This document shows, in pieces, positions 1 through 11,650 of a stretch of DNA of 64,000 nt. Position 1 is the stretch's first letter. Each line of letters opens with the position of its first letter. The position numbers were made by a program, and so were the translations under genes. Source of the DNA: Leucaena leucocephala (Eukaryota > Streptophyta > Magnoliopsida > Fabales > Fabaceae); contig CM073566.1 of assembly GCA_037074615.1 (NCBI GenBank), positions 10,372,001 to 10,436,000 on the forward strand, written 5' to 3'. The notes below the pieces were generated by a model. That model ran no database searches and was not told the origin of the DNA. It saw only the letters and a program-made list of their open reading frames with translations.

Positions 1-662
1 GGTTGCGGCTAAAAAGCTGTCAGAAAACTACATTAAATGCTACCACCTACTGTCGCTATCCGCCAACGGCTTTGTCTCCGCTTCACTCAATGCTCAATGT
101 CTCTAACGGATATCTTTGGAGCTAAAGCTATAAATACAAGGCAAATTGAATGCTGAAGCTAAGACACTCAACTACCTACGGAAAACATTTATTGCACATT
201 CAATTTTATTCTCTGAGTGTTCAGTGCTTATACTGTGTTATTCTCTGTTTTCACTTACCGTGAACAGAGAGCTTAGCTTATCTGAGAGAATTTATTGTAC
301 TTCAGTGATTATTATGTCTTCTCTATGAGAGAGACTTTTCAATTCTCTATTTTCATTTTTAGTCGCTCAAGAGTGTGAGACTTTTGAGTGGTGTGTGACC
401 TTACAAGTTGTAGTGATTGTATTAAAGTGCCAAGAGCTCGAGTAATCTTGGAAGAAATAATGAAAAATCTCAGCAAGGTTATGAGGACTAGATGTAGGCC
501 AAGTGATTAGGCTGAATAAGGATAAATCTCCTATAAAAACTTCTTTCCTTCATTACTCTCGATGATATCATTCTTAATTTATCTCTTTCTTTTTCAAAAG
601 TTCTTTAATTTTTTTTTAATCACACAATTCACCCCCTCTTAGTTGAAGCTACTATTCTAACA
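1..662 (+). mobile_element. Copia (SIRE-type) LTR, 3' portion, cut by window edge
   Basis: The segment has the layout of a plant SIRE-type Copia LTR. A TATA box (ctataaatac, about 129-138) is followed by the phrases 'acttcagtgattatt', 'tgccaagagctcgag' and 'gactagatgtaggccaagtgattaggc', and it closes with 'attcaccccctctt' and a terminal TAACA at 658-662. The same phrases in the same order occur in the LTR at 19.9-21.48 kb, with clear divergence, so the two belong to related families. No primer-binding site follows position 662, so this is a solo LTR or a truncated element. The left end lies outside the window, so a target duplication cannot be checked. Confidence 0.7.
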
Positions 663-1271
663 CTTCCAAATATTAAGGTTGTCTCTTTTTTATCATGGAT
701 AGACTTTAATATTTTAGTTTTAAAACTTTAATCCATGATAGGTATTTTTAAAACTATGATTAATTCTTTCCATCATGGTTAATTCTATTTCTAACTAAGT
801 TTATTCTTATAACCATGTGACTGCTTTTAAATGGATATAGTCAAACTCTTTTTCTATTATGGTTAAATTTTTAAATGCTGGGTCCAATTCTTTTTTTATT
901 ATGGTAGACTTTGGGTAACTTTCTTCCTTTTCTACCTTAATGGTCAAGTAATTGTTTTTAATGGTTAAGTGTTTGGTATGAAGAATAATTTGTTGCTCAG
1001 TTTCTATTTTCTTAGTTGTAGAAGATAAATTGCATGATGGTTATTATAGTAAGGGAAGTATTAGTAGAAGGCAATTTACCAGAAGATCTGGAGCTGAAAG
1101 TAGCAACCACCCATCACTATTAATTGAACTATCACAAGATGGGCCTATGAGCCTCCAAGCCTAGGAAATCATACACAAGCCCACACTACAAGGAGCCTCG
1201 GACACAAGAGTTCGGTATACCAAACATGCAAGCCCAAAGACATTAAAGTTTGAAACATAACTCCAAATCAT
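663..1271. other. Non-coding spacer, repeat-like
   Basis: No gene is visible. From 680 to 970 the motif 'atggtta/aaccat' recurs in both orientations among T-rich runs, as in TE subterminal DNA, and a similar patch lies at 34.9-35.04 kb. The stretch 1080-1270 is less AT-rich, with 'aagccca' phrases, and is probably an unrecognised TE remnant. Confidence 0.4.
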
Positions 1272-1285
1272 GAGTAGGGCTCCTT

Positions 1286-1558
1286 ACCCATCATCCATGG
1301 GTTCAGCAGGCGAAGGAATGAGACATGCGACCATTTAGAGCGTATTCATGCCTGGGGAGTACCACTTTACTGTGGTTCCAGTCGCGACACTTGGGGAAGC
1401 ATCCTAGCTCTTGGGTGCCTAGGTTTATGCTTGAGGGTAATTGACGACTCGCCCTGCCCAATATTGGTATTGCCTAGGAGGAATAAAGACTTCTCCCAAC
1501 CCTTGGATAGTGGGTGAATCCAACCCCTTTCCAAAAATTCTTGTAACAAAAAAAAAAA
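1286..1558 (+). mobile_element. SINE-like retroposon with 14-bp target duplication
   Basis: A 273-bp sequence ends in an A-run (1547-1558) and is flanked by a perfect 14-bp direct repeat GAGTAGGGCTCCTT at 1272-1285 and 1559-1572. A poly(A) end plus a long target duplication is the signature of a LINE-mobilised retroposon. The length and the lack of an ORF point to a SINE. A weak pol III B-box-like GGTTCCAGTCG lies near 1375, and 'GTTCAGCAGG' near 1301 is a possible A box. Box matches are imperfect, so the pol III origin is inferred. A truncated LINE tail is the alternative. Confidence 0.65.
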
Positions 1559-1718
1559 GAGTAGGGCTCCTTTGGTAAAGAACGGGCTCTTATCTCACAA
1601 GGAAGCGAGTTCGATTTTCACTGCTATTATGAGGGCTCATTTGATAAGCAATCTCGTAAGTCCCCTGTAAACGCTCTCTGTGTCTTGGGGCTGTGCCCTG
1701 GCCTTAGTGAGGGATCGA
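1559..1718 (+). mobile_element. Older tRNA-derived SINE-like sequence, interrupted by SINE and hAT
   Basis: Starting at the target duplication, the text 'ctcctttggtaaagaacgg' followed about 30 bases later by 'gcgagttcgatttt' resembles a tRNA-type A box and B box. The remainder continues to 1718, where the hAT element begins, and resumes after it at 5028 ('gggaccggtactaaaccta', then a T-run near 5060). The sequence thus appears as the host of both the SINE at 1286-1558 and the hAT element. Family membership is inferred from box-like motifs only. Confidence 0.4.
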
Positions 1719-4700
1719 TAGGGGTGAAAACAGGCCAGGCAGCCTGACCTGTATTTAGCCTAGCCTAGTTTGGCCTATTTTAAAAAATACACAGGTTCAA
1801 GCCTGTATAGAAGCCTATTTTACTTAACAGGCCAGGCTCAGGCTCTGTAAGAAGCCTGTGAAGCCTGTCAGGCAGCCTGAGCCTGTTATTTAAAATAAAT
1901 GTAGTATGAAATGTAATAGGTGAGTGTCTAACCCCCAACTTATTAGACAATATTGAACAATTAGACCACTAAACTAAAGCTTATTATTGTAAATTTTATT
2001 CTTAACTTTTAATTTTATTCTCATAGAATCATATATGCTAACCCTAATTCCCCCTCTGCCCCTTCATTGCATTTGTAGTTTGGGATGTGGATTCAAACTA
2101 TTTCAGTTCTCAATGCGGCACCTTTAGAGTACAAAGGAGTTCAGTTCAGAGTTCACCAACGGTCAAATCTTCTCATGGCTTGCGGCTTGTGGCACCGACG
2201 GTTCACCGACGGGAGTCTGGCTTCTCGGTTCACATGACTTACTTAACCTTTAGATCGTGCACCTTCAGACTTCAGACCTTCACCTTTGTCGTGATTCCGC
2301 CGTCGTCGCGTCTCCATCTTCTTCCACTGCCCATCGTCGCTCACCTTCTCAGACTCCACTGTCGTCGTCGTCGAATCGTCACGCACCTAATCTAGCTTCT
2401 CTCTCCTTCTCTTATTCCTTCACTATTTGAATGTTCTTGAATCCTCTTCGTGGGCTTCAGTGTTATGATTCTGTTATGATTTTGTTGCCATGAATGCTGG
2501 TGTTCTAGTTCTAGTGTTTTTCTAATTTTGGTTCTGCTGGAATGTTTTACTACTTTCGCAAAGGAAGAAATTGCCTGAAACTATTTTAATGTTCTTGAAT
2601 CCTTCACCATTCCTTCACTTGCTTTTATGCCTTATTGAAGGACAAGGTGCACACCTAATCCACCTATCTGTAACCAAACCCACTTTGCCATAAGGAACAG
2701 ACAAGCTTGTGAATCTGTTGTTCTATTTGATCCTTTTTTTCTTTCTTTCTTTCTGTAGTTTTCATTCATCTCATTTTGTCTTCCACCAATCACTCTCGTG
2801 ACAATAACAAAGTAACGGCATATTTTCATGTGTACTTACTTGTTTGTGCTCAAATCTTCAAATTTTGCCTAATTAGAATCTGAAAGTCTGTGAGCTTTTG
2901 AGCATAATGATACGCTTTGTGAACCTGCTGAAACTCTAGTCCCCTGAGGCCCTGAAGCATTTGAATTGCTAAGTGGTTCTCAGTTTTGTCCAAAATTGGC
3001 AATGGTGGACCTTTTCTCATCTACAACATATACCATTAATAACAAAATAACTTTTATTGTTCTTATATTTTGCACGTCAGTCTGATCCCAAGTTTTATAG
3101 CATGTATGATTTTCAGTGAAATGTCTTTTTCCTCACAATTAAGGAAATGATGCCAAATATGAAAAATACTTGCTGAAAAACCTATTATGCTCAGTGGTTC
3201 TTATATTTTGCACGTCAGTCTGGTCCTTGTTTTGTGTTTTCTGTGACCGTTGATAATGCGGCTTACAATGATTCTTGTTTAAGGGTTCTTAAGGATACCT
3301 TAACACTTAGTAGTTCATTATCTTTGGGTGATAACTTGTTTCATGTTAGATGTTGTGCACACATACTAAACTTGTTGGTGCAAGATGGCCTTGGTAGCAT
3401 TAAAGACATTATACATAATGTCCGTGAGAGTGTGAAATATGTTAACTATAATGATGCAAGGCTGAAAGCATTTTGTAATATTGTTGAGCAAAACCGTTTG
3501 AAAGAAAAGAAGCTCATGATTGATTATCCAACTAAGTGGAATTCTACATATAAGATGTTGTCCACTGCTTTGAAGTTCAAGGTTGTCTTTCCCGATTATA
3601 AGGAAAGAAAGCCACATTACAAGTATGCACCAACAGAAGAGGATTGGAACAAAGTTGAGAAGATTTGTAAAATTTTAGAAGCATTCGATATAGCCACTCA
3701 TGTCATCTCAAGTAGTGAGTATCCTACTGTAAATTTGTACCTTCCTGAAGTTTAGAGAGTGAAACAAGAAATTGATAATGCCATTGAAGATGAAGATTTA
3801 TTCGTAAGAGAAATGGTGGCCTCAATGAAAGAAAAGTTTGACAAATATTGGGGGCAATGTAATATGGTAATGGCAATAGCAAGTATTTTGGATCCCAGGT
3901 GTAAATTATATGGTCTGAATTATTGCTTTTCTTCGATTTATAAACCTGATTATGTGGCTTCTGACAATATAGATAAAGTAGTGAAGGCTTTGGAATCTAT
4001 GTATGATGAATATGTTGCCAACTATAAGGAAGAGACAGATGCATTAAATGAAGTTGATGTCAGCAACAACTCTTCTACCAACTCACCTTGTTCTTCTAAA
4101 GTTTCTGGATTCGATCATTTCATGAGCATTGTTCGTGAAAAGCAAGCACTTCCCCCAGTGAAATCAGAATTATAAGTTTATCTTGAAGAGGCTGCTTACA
4201 TTCCTGAAGGTAGTTCTAACTCTTTCAGTGCCTTGGAATGGTGGAAAAATAATAGTCTTAAATTTAAGATTTTATCCAAGATGGCTGCTGATATATTAGC
4301 CATTCCAATCTCAATTGTGGCATCAGAGTCCACTTTCAATGCTGGAGATAGAGTTATTGATGAATATCGTTTAAGATTAAATGAAGAATCAATTGAAGCA
4401 CTTATTTGTGGTGGGGATTGGTTTCGCAACAATTATGGTTTAAATAAGAAATCAAAGGTAAAAAATTTGTACTTTACAAATAATACAATTTTTTTTAGTT
4501 ATTATTTGTTCAATTGTTTTATGATATAATAATATACATTTGATTTCTTCTTTTCAAGGTGTTCGAGCAAGAGGAAGAAATTACGTTGAAGATTTCATGA
4601 TGTGTGGCTAATAGTTTTACTTTGATTTGGCTTAGATTGTTGTACTTGTTTCTTGTAATGACAATTGTTCTACTTGTTTGGTATTGTCTTGATGGTTGAT

Positions 4701-5027
4701 TAGATATTTTTCAATTTTAGACTGATTAATATTATGAAAAACTTATTTGTAGTTTTTAAAAATGTAATATACAGAAAAAGCCTGTTAGAGGGTATGTTAC
4801 GAAGGCCTGTATAACATGCCTGTTACGAAGGCCTGTTAGTATAATTATAAAACATCCTCTTTTAACAGGCTTCGGGCCAGGCCAGATATATTTACAGGCC
4901 AGACTTAAGCGAGAAAATTAGCCTACAACAGGCTACAGGCCAGGCTCAGGCTAGATTGTCATTTAACAGGTTTAGCCTGTTAAGGCCAAAGCCTAGCCTG
5001 GCCTGGCCTGGCCTGTTTTCACTCCTA
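1719..5027 (+). mobile_element. hAT (Ac-like) DNA transposon, defective
   Basis: The element is 3309 bp. The left terminus reads TAGGGGTGAAAACAGGCC and the right terminus is its near-perfect inverted copy (TAGGAGTGAAAACAGGCC on the other strand), the form known for Ac-type hAT ends. The flanking 8-mers are GGGATCGA (1711-1718) and GGGACCGG (5028-5035), 6 of 8 identical, consistent with an aged 8-bp duplication. Both ends carry many short 'gcctg/caggc' subterminal copies, as expected for transposase binding. Only the C-terminal two-thirds of a transposase is recognisable inside, so the copy is not autonomous. A 30-bp direct repeat (3059-3088 and 3197-3226) just before the coding part may mark a deletion or duplication. 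Confidence 0.88.
3234..4600 (+). pseudogene. hAT transposase, C-terminal part, two in-frame stops
   Basis: One reading frame runs from about 3234 to 4457 with two stops (TAG at 3753, TAA at 4173). After a likely 101-bp intron (GT at 4458, AG at 4557-4558) it closes with a short exon ending TGA at 4598-4600. The first part holds the hAT RNase-H-fold landmark CCAHILNLLVQDGL. Next comes the plant hAT-like region with ILDPRCK, and then the hATC dimerisation domain with IPISIVASESTFNAGDR. The N-terminal BED zinc finger and the first part of the catalytic domain are missing. Transposases of this family (RICESLEEPER/Ac group) cut and paste the element. Here the stops and the missing N-terminus make activity impossible. 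The unbroken frame on either side of the stops suggests moderate age. Confidence 0.88.
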
Positions 5028-5116
5028 GGGACCGGTACTAAACCTACCTAAAACTTTTTTTACCAAAATAAAAATTAGTGGGGTAATTTTCCTTGTGGGG
5101 TCTCAACTTTGTTAGC

Positions 5117-5603
5117 TTACATAAGAAAACATCCCAAGCCCTTCAATGAAGCACCAGTATACAACACATATGGTAAATCCAGAGTGGGGAGGGAGAGTGC
5201 TAGGACAGTGGTTAGTCGGGTTTTCAATTGCTGAAATGCAGATTCACACTTTTTGATCCAAACAAACGGTTCATCTCTCTTAATCAACCTAGTCAACAGC
5301 ATAGTAATATGAGATAATCCCTAAGTTAATCACCGTTAATATCCAACTAAGCCCACAAAACTTCTTACTTCTGTCAGAGATCTGGGAATCTCCTGTTTTA
5401 AAATTGTGTAAACTTTACTGGAGTCCACATCAACTCCCTTAGTTGAGACAACATGTCCTAAGAATTTTACTTCCTTGAGCCAAAACTCACTTGGATAGTT
5501 TGGCATATAACTTGTGGCCTCTAGTATCCTCAAAGCAATATGAAGATGCTCGCAATGTTCTTCATTCTTAGAATATCATCAATGAAAACTACCGATCCAA
5601 GTA
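5117..5603 (-). pseudogene. Ty3/gypsy pol fragment (reverse transcriptase to RNase H)
   Basis: Read on the minus strand, the fragment starts near the catalytic FIDDIL motif of reverse transcriptase (about 5570-5590). After a frameshift or short deletion it continues through the typical thumb sequence KVKFLGHVVSTKGVDVD and the 'SFVGLVGY' motif. It then enters the RNase H start with 'PFVWIKKCESAFQQLK' and ends near 'ASLKGLGCFLM'. Three stop codons lie in frame between 5303 and 5335. No gag, protease or integrase is seen nearby, so this is an isolated decayed piece of a Ty3/gypsy element, next to the right end of the split SINE-like sequence. Confidence 0.88.
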
Positions 5604-6485
5604 CGGCTTGAATTTAAAAACATAAATTAGCGATAGATTAACTATAAAACTATTTTTGTGGGTCATTAGCGACTCGGTAATTTGTTACCAAAATTTTGTT
5701 GTTAATTAGCCATTCACTAGTGATGGAACTAAAATTATGTTGCTAATCAGTTTGCAACGATAAAATTAGGTAGCGAAAGTTTTCCAATAGTAATTATGCC
5801 AATAATTCCATGTCTTTTTATAGTGAAAATAGATGGAGTTACATCTTTATCGAATGCGCAGTTGCATCTAAGGATGCCAGCAAAAATGAAGTTGGAGCTA
5901 ACGAGTTAGAGTGTGATGGTATTTTGTTACCATTCAAAACAAAACTCATACAAGATAACACTATTTTATGATATTGTTTTTTTCTAATATACAACAATGT
6001 CTTGACATATGTAGATGAAAGTGATTATATATATAAGTGCAAATTCTGCGTAACAATTAATGCTTTGATATTGATAAAACTAGAGTTGCAAAATTAAAAG
6101 GATATATGTATACTTGACAAAAATAACAATTCCAAGGTATTTGGGATCCCAAATAGTATATTCTACACATAGGGACTTGGGGAGATTATCCCCGATTCAC
6201 GTATAGCTCAAACTTTGATAAAATACATTCCATAAATATTACTCCCAACAACCACCAAAATAACCTAGTTTATTTAATCGAAAATATTCAGAAAAAATTA
6301 TTACTTATATTTAACTTTATAAAATAGATTATCCCATCATAAAAGCATTCTCAAGCATAAAACTGATCCACCTTAAATCAAATATCTAACACACATCAAT
6401 AACCATTAAATTAAGTTTAGCCATGAAACCACATTGAGTTAACTTTTATGGATGTGTGTTTGTGTATATATATAAGTAATTGTAA
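5604..6485. other. Intergenic, AT-rich, possible DNA-transposon remnant at left
   Basis: No coding sequence recognised. At 5610-5790 short phrases of the type 'ttagcgac' and 'gttgctaat' recur in both orientations, similar to subterminal repeats of CACTA-type elements, but no termini could be fixed. From 5800 to 6485 the DNA is plain AT-rich sequence downstream of the P450 pseudogene. Confidence 0.4.
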
Positions 6486-9126
6486 TCAACGCCTTGGGAA
6501 CTCATTAAGAGGAATATTAAGTTGATAACTAGGTATCGCACTGAGATGAATTGCTTGAGGAACCGTGAGTCCAAACACTTCAGTCATATCAAGCTCACTT
6601 GGCTTCATCCCATTCTCTAACTCCCACTTGAAGCAATAAAGTAACTCAGCTACCGTCATCTCCAGAACATACAACCCGAGTTGCATTCCCAAGCCTGACC
6701 TTCGACCTGACCGAATGGAACAAACTCAAAGTCACTTCCTCGAAAATCTAGCGAGTCATCATTCAGAAACTTCGATGGCTTAAATGTCGCAGGCTCGTCC
6801 CACGATCTCTTGTCATGACCGATGGCCCATACATTGATCCATACTCGAGAACCTGCTGGGATAAAGTAACCGGCCACCATGCTGTCTACGGCGGCTGCAT
6901 GGAGCAGGAGCGGGATTGGCGGGTGGAGTCGGAGTGTTTCTTTAATAACGTATTTGAGGTAAGTCAATTTGTCAAGATCAGTTTCGTTGAATCTTTGACT
7001 CAAGCGCACAACACTGGCTAACTCGTTGAACCTTTTGGAGATCGATTGGGATCGTCCATTCTATAGCCAATGCGACAGTCTCAGTCCCACCAAACATGAT
7101 GTCCTATGCACAAATAATATTGTCAAGATCTTTATAGTAAAAAAACTTATATTGTCAAGATCTTATTAATAGGGTAGAAAATGGCGTTATTATACAAAAA
7201 GAGAAGAAACTCATTTGGTATTAGCCACATTAACCGGTATTTCTATTTCGTGTTTGGTAAAAAGAAAAAGGACAAAAAAAATTAAAACAGCACTGACATG
7301 ATGAGTTTCACATTATTAATAAAAAAAACTGGATCTGATAATTATTAATTAATAAGCAATGTAAATTTTTGGGCAAAAAAATGTAAGCAATGTGAATGAG
7401 GAGGTGGTTTCCGGTACTAACTAAGGATGATAGAACATCAAAATTTGGATCTAATATGTACAATTTAAATTTAATTTTTTCTAAAAATATTTTAATGTTG
7501 CATAATTTAAAAGAAAGATAATCTTTGTCAGTTTTTCAAAAATAGATTTTTTTATTTAAAAATTATTTGTTAAGAATTTTAAACTTCAACTATTGAAATG
7601 TATTCAAACAATAGAGATCTCACTATAGATAACCACCTTGGTGCTCATTCCCACAATAAGCACCGAAAGGAACTGGTTTGGGTGCTCTCTTAAAGACGAG
7701 CACCCAAATCTCATCCCATCTAGATCGTCTAGATTTGATTTGGACAGGCCAAACTTAATTTTTTTTCAAATAGTTTTTTTTAAATAAAAATAATAAGTTT
7801 TAAGAAAAAAAATAACAGTCGAGAGATTATCTTTATTTTAAATTTTACACTCATTAAAATATTTTTAAAAAAAATTAAATCTAAACAGTCCACAAGAGAT
7901 GTGCTTTGGAAGATGAGCACCCAAACTGATTCGGCACTGAAACTAGTTTATGTGAATGATGGGTTCCACTCTGATTATTGAAGGTGGAGTGGTGTTCAAT
8001 CCTCTCATATACCATTACTAATGAGTAAAAAAATATGTATAAAGAAATAGGAAATCTCATCAAGTAGTAAAAGTTTTATATAAATTTCAAAGAAAGACAA
8101 TATTGTGATAAAAAAAAAGCACATTAGCATTGAATTTCTTATACGTACCATGATAAGACCTTTAATATGATCTCTGGTTAACTTTAGTGAAGCTTGTTGA
8201 GAATTTTTTAAAACATTATCATCGTCGATCCCTCCTTCTTCATTCAGAAAAAAACCATAAGTTCATCAATCATATCTATATCATCTTCCTTCTCATCACA
8301 CTCTCTCTCCTCCTCCTCCTTCCTTCTTCTCTTTCTTTGCCACGTGTTCATCAACGATCCTATCAATAAACATGTCAGGTGCATTTCTTGCTTCCACCAT
8401 CCTTTTCTTAAACTCTCGAGAATGAAGCCAACCCAGATAGGAATAAAATCTTCCACATTAAAAGCTCCAAATAGCTTCGAAAATTCTTGCAATATCTTCA
8501 TGAACTCATCATCTTGTCCTTCATTTAAACTCGTCCCAAACGCTGCCTTATAGGTGATGCGCCTTGTTAAATTGAAAACTAGCTCACCCAAGTTAACCGG
8601 TGAACCGGTTTCGGCTGAACAGTTTCGTCACGAAGATTTTACGCATACGTCACCATAACGGGCTATAGTTGGCGAAGGCCATGTCGGCTCGGTCGTAGGT
8701 GAGGTAGGAAATTGCCATGTTAGCAGGCCGGTTGGAAAAGACGATGTCTTGAGCCTGAAGAACTTCACCGGCCATATCGGGAGAGGATACGACTACAACA
8801 TGAAGAATGCCCATCCGGAGATGAAAAAGCCTACCATACCTCTCTGTAAGCCGGGCTAGGCCACGATGGGTGAGTTGGTTCATCATTAACAAGTTACCAA
8901 TGATGGGTAGCCCATTCGCGCCTGGTGGGAAATGGAGTTTTCTACGAAGTTTAAGGAAGATAAAGATGGAAACATGAAGTGCGAAGAGGAGGAAGAGAAT
9001 AGCTAAAAGTTGGAGAGGGAATTCCACTCCGTAGAAGGGTGCAAGGGATTGGTAGAGAAGGATATATGTAAATTGGAAGAGAGAATTAATCCATAGAAAG
9101 AGATAAAAGCTCTTTTGGAGAAGCAT
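6486..9126 (-). pseudogene. CYP84A: Cytochrome P450 CYP84A-like (ferulate 5-hydroxylase) pseudogene, two exons
   Basis: CYP84A enzymes hydroxylate coniferaldehyde/coniferyl alcohol at the ER on the route to syringyl lignin. Exon 1 (9126 to 8149) encodes a membrane anchor, the hinge FPPGANGLPIIGN and the CYP84-typical 'NQLTHRGLA' and 'ISYLTYDRADMAFA'. Exon 2 (7103 to 6486) encodes FGGTET (I helix), KETLRLHPP (ExxR) and the CYP84-like end 'GMKPSELDMTEVFGLT'. The intron (8148-7104) has GT...AG ends, and the single intron position fits the family. Damage: a stop right after 'YSPLW' near 8645, a deletion of about 40 codons after 'KLFSRNR', frameshifts near 8420, near 7050 and at the heme loop (about 6715), and a short deletion at the start of exon 2. 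In the restored-frame reading of the heme loop the invariant cysteine position is a glycine codon. It cannot give a working P450. Confidence 0.88.
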
Positions 9127-10329
9127 GCATGGGTTATTTGGACTGTTTAAGGGTGTTTCTGCTGGGGGGGTTACGTGGACACAGAGAGGTGACCAGGCGC
9201 TTTGGATTCCTCAAGATTTTTTTGTGGTAGAATCGAGATAGTATCTCTCAGCCGATAGCTAGAGACCAATCCTCTCAAAACATAGAGATTACCGATGTAG
9301 ATTCTTCAAGATTGTCACAACTAATCCTACGTAACACTTATACTGAATACAAGTTACAGTCATTTTTTTCAACAATTGTATGTGTTATAACTAGTGGGAA
9401 TCTCACTCACTACAAAAAAAAATGGTAGTTGGCAGCGGTTCGTTTCTAACAATTAAAACAAACCGCTAGAAAAATCAGGATTTTTAGTGGTTATACGATA
9501 AACCGCAAGAAATTCTAACTATTTTAACCAGGATGGGTGTAGGCCCCACAACTTTCTAGCAGTTTACTCCCAACCGTTAAAAAATGACTGCAACAAGTAC
9601 TGTCAAAATATGGCGTGAAGTTGGCGCCACATTTTCAGCGGTCAGTTTCTAGCGGTTTGGTTGGAGAAACAGCTAGAGAATGCGAAAAGACGCCATATTT
9701 TCTTGCAGTTACTTGACAAACCACTAAAAATGTGTTAGTTTCTCAAGAAGTCCTAACACGTAGCAAGAGCAGGGGTGGAGGAGGGGACAATGACAGAAAT
9801 TTTTTGTGGTTATAAGACAACTGCTAGAAATTTTGGAATAAAGTTCTAGTGGTTATGAGACAACTGCTAGAAATTGGGGAATAAATTTCCAGCAGTTACT
9901 TGAAAAACTACTAGAAACGTGTTAGTTTATCGAGAAGTCCTAACACGTGGAAAGAGTAGGAGGTGGCGGAAGGGACAATAATAGAAATTTCTAACGGTTA
10001 TGGAGACAACCGCTAGAAATACGCTGCCTATATGTACCCCAGTAGGCCTCACTTTACCACTTTTGGCTAGTTGTGAAGTGAAGCTCTGCCAAATTCTCTC
10101 CACAAATCAAATATGAATCCAGATCTAGATAGTACTTTACATTTCCAGGTAAGAATAGAAATTTAGTTCTCAATTATTTCTGAACTTATTTTTTATTTTG
10201 TTTATTTAGTTTATTTTTAAAATTATTATTTGATATTATTTATTATTTATTTCAATTGTTATTTAGAGTTAATAGATATTGTTTATTTCTTAAATAATTG
10301 TTAGTTGTAAAATATATTATTTATTTCAA

Positions 10330-11650
10330 TTGTTATTTGATATTATTAGGATGAGTCGTCGACTCGGGAAAGAGCCGGTTGATCCTAATACACCCAGCAA
10401 GGATCATGGTTCTAGGGGTGGTACTTCTAGGGCGGATCTAAGCATTGAGGACTATGATCAGAGCGAAGAGGGGATCTTGAACTTCATGGTAAATGAAGTC
10501 CCTCATAATGATGAGGTTTATTTGTCAGAGGAGCAAGAGGATTAGGGAAATAAGCAACCCTATAATGATGATTCTTCGGAGGAGGAGGAGGATCAACGGA
10601 ATGAGCATCCCCAGAATGAGTCGTGTTATGCTCTAAGGTGCCAAATTGGCTTTGAAGTGGAGTTCGAGGGTTACTATTTTATTTATATAAAAAGTTGTTT
10701 AAATTTAATTCATATATAATTAATTTTTCAATGACATGTTGTAGACTCTTAGGGGAACAGGTCCATTAGGAGGCTAACTGTTAGAGAGATCTCCATGATG
10801 ACGAGCGAGTGGTTGTGCCGCTGCATGATTTAGGCCAATTGGCTAGGGGAGGGGGCTAGCTGTATAGTGAGTATTTGCGCCTTGTTGGTAAGCAATGGAC
10901 AATATTTCCCACTTTTGTGAAGGACTGGAAGAAGATCACAGCACAAAAGAAGCAAGAAGCATGGGAACTAATAAAGGTAATATATATCTTTTATTTAAAG
11001 TACTTAATTATTTGATTCAATCTATATAATGAATATCTTTTTTATTTATTTAATTATAGGGTAAATTTATAGTAGGAGAGGAGCTGAAGGCAGATACCCT
11101 AAAAAGATTAGGGGTAGCATGGAATAACCAGAGGGGTGATCTATGGCACAAGAATAATGGTGACGGGATGAGGCCCTTGCAAGAGATACTGGCGGATATA
11201 CCCGATGGAGTCCCGGAGTAAGATCAGTCCAATTTTGTCTACTTTAGGATCTAGCCTGAGCAAAAGGTATGATATTAATATTATTGCATTAATTATAATT
11301 TTTTTTATATTTTTTCTAATTTGACTAACTTAATTTCTATACATTTTGTTTCAAGTCCTTTCCCGGAGAAATTTTGAGAGCGGCAGACAGCAGACAGTAT
11401 GCTATAAGGGAGGATCCAAGAGCTTTGTTGTCACCTATGATGAAATTGTAAGTACATAAAAAGAATTTCTAAATTGTGTATGTGTATTTAATTTGTAAAT
11501 CATTACTTTTTCCCTTAAATCTATAAAGGGAAAAGCTGCGACAGAAATGGAGAGTCACGCCTACTTACAGCAACATGTGGCCTTATCCACAAATGCCTCA
11601 AGATCGGTCTCCTACGTCAGCTGAGGTTCAAGAAATGACGATCGTTAATT
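10330..11650 (+). pseudogene. CACTA accessory gene remnant (Transposase_24 / Ptta-En/Spm type)
   Basis: A first frame (10330-10545, 'MSRRLGKEPVDPNTPSKDHG') is acidic and Ser/Asp-rich and runs into a stop, after which acidic sequence continues. From 10740 separate exon-like pieces follow, divided by AT-rich introns: 'YSEYLRLVGKQWTIFPTF' with 'WKKITAQKKQEAWELIK' (about 10860-10975), 'WNNQRGDLWHKNN' (about 11060-11220), and 'KLRQKWRVTPTYSNMWPYP' (about 11530-11600). This is the pattern of the plant Ptta/En/Spm (Transposase_24) proteins encoded as the second gene of CACTA elements. Several stops interrupt it. Assignment rests on general resemblance, so confidence is moderate. Confidence 0.55.

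Noticed and set aside
2087..2395. Open frame of 102 codons inside the hAT element
   Set aside because: No family resemblance, low-complexity composition, and it lies in the leader part upstream of the truncated transposase. Treated as chance.
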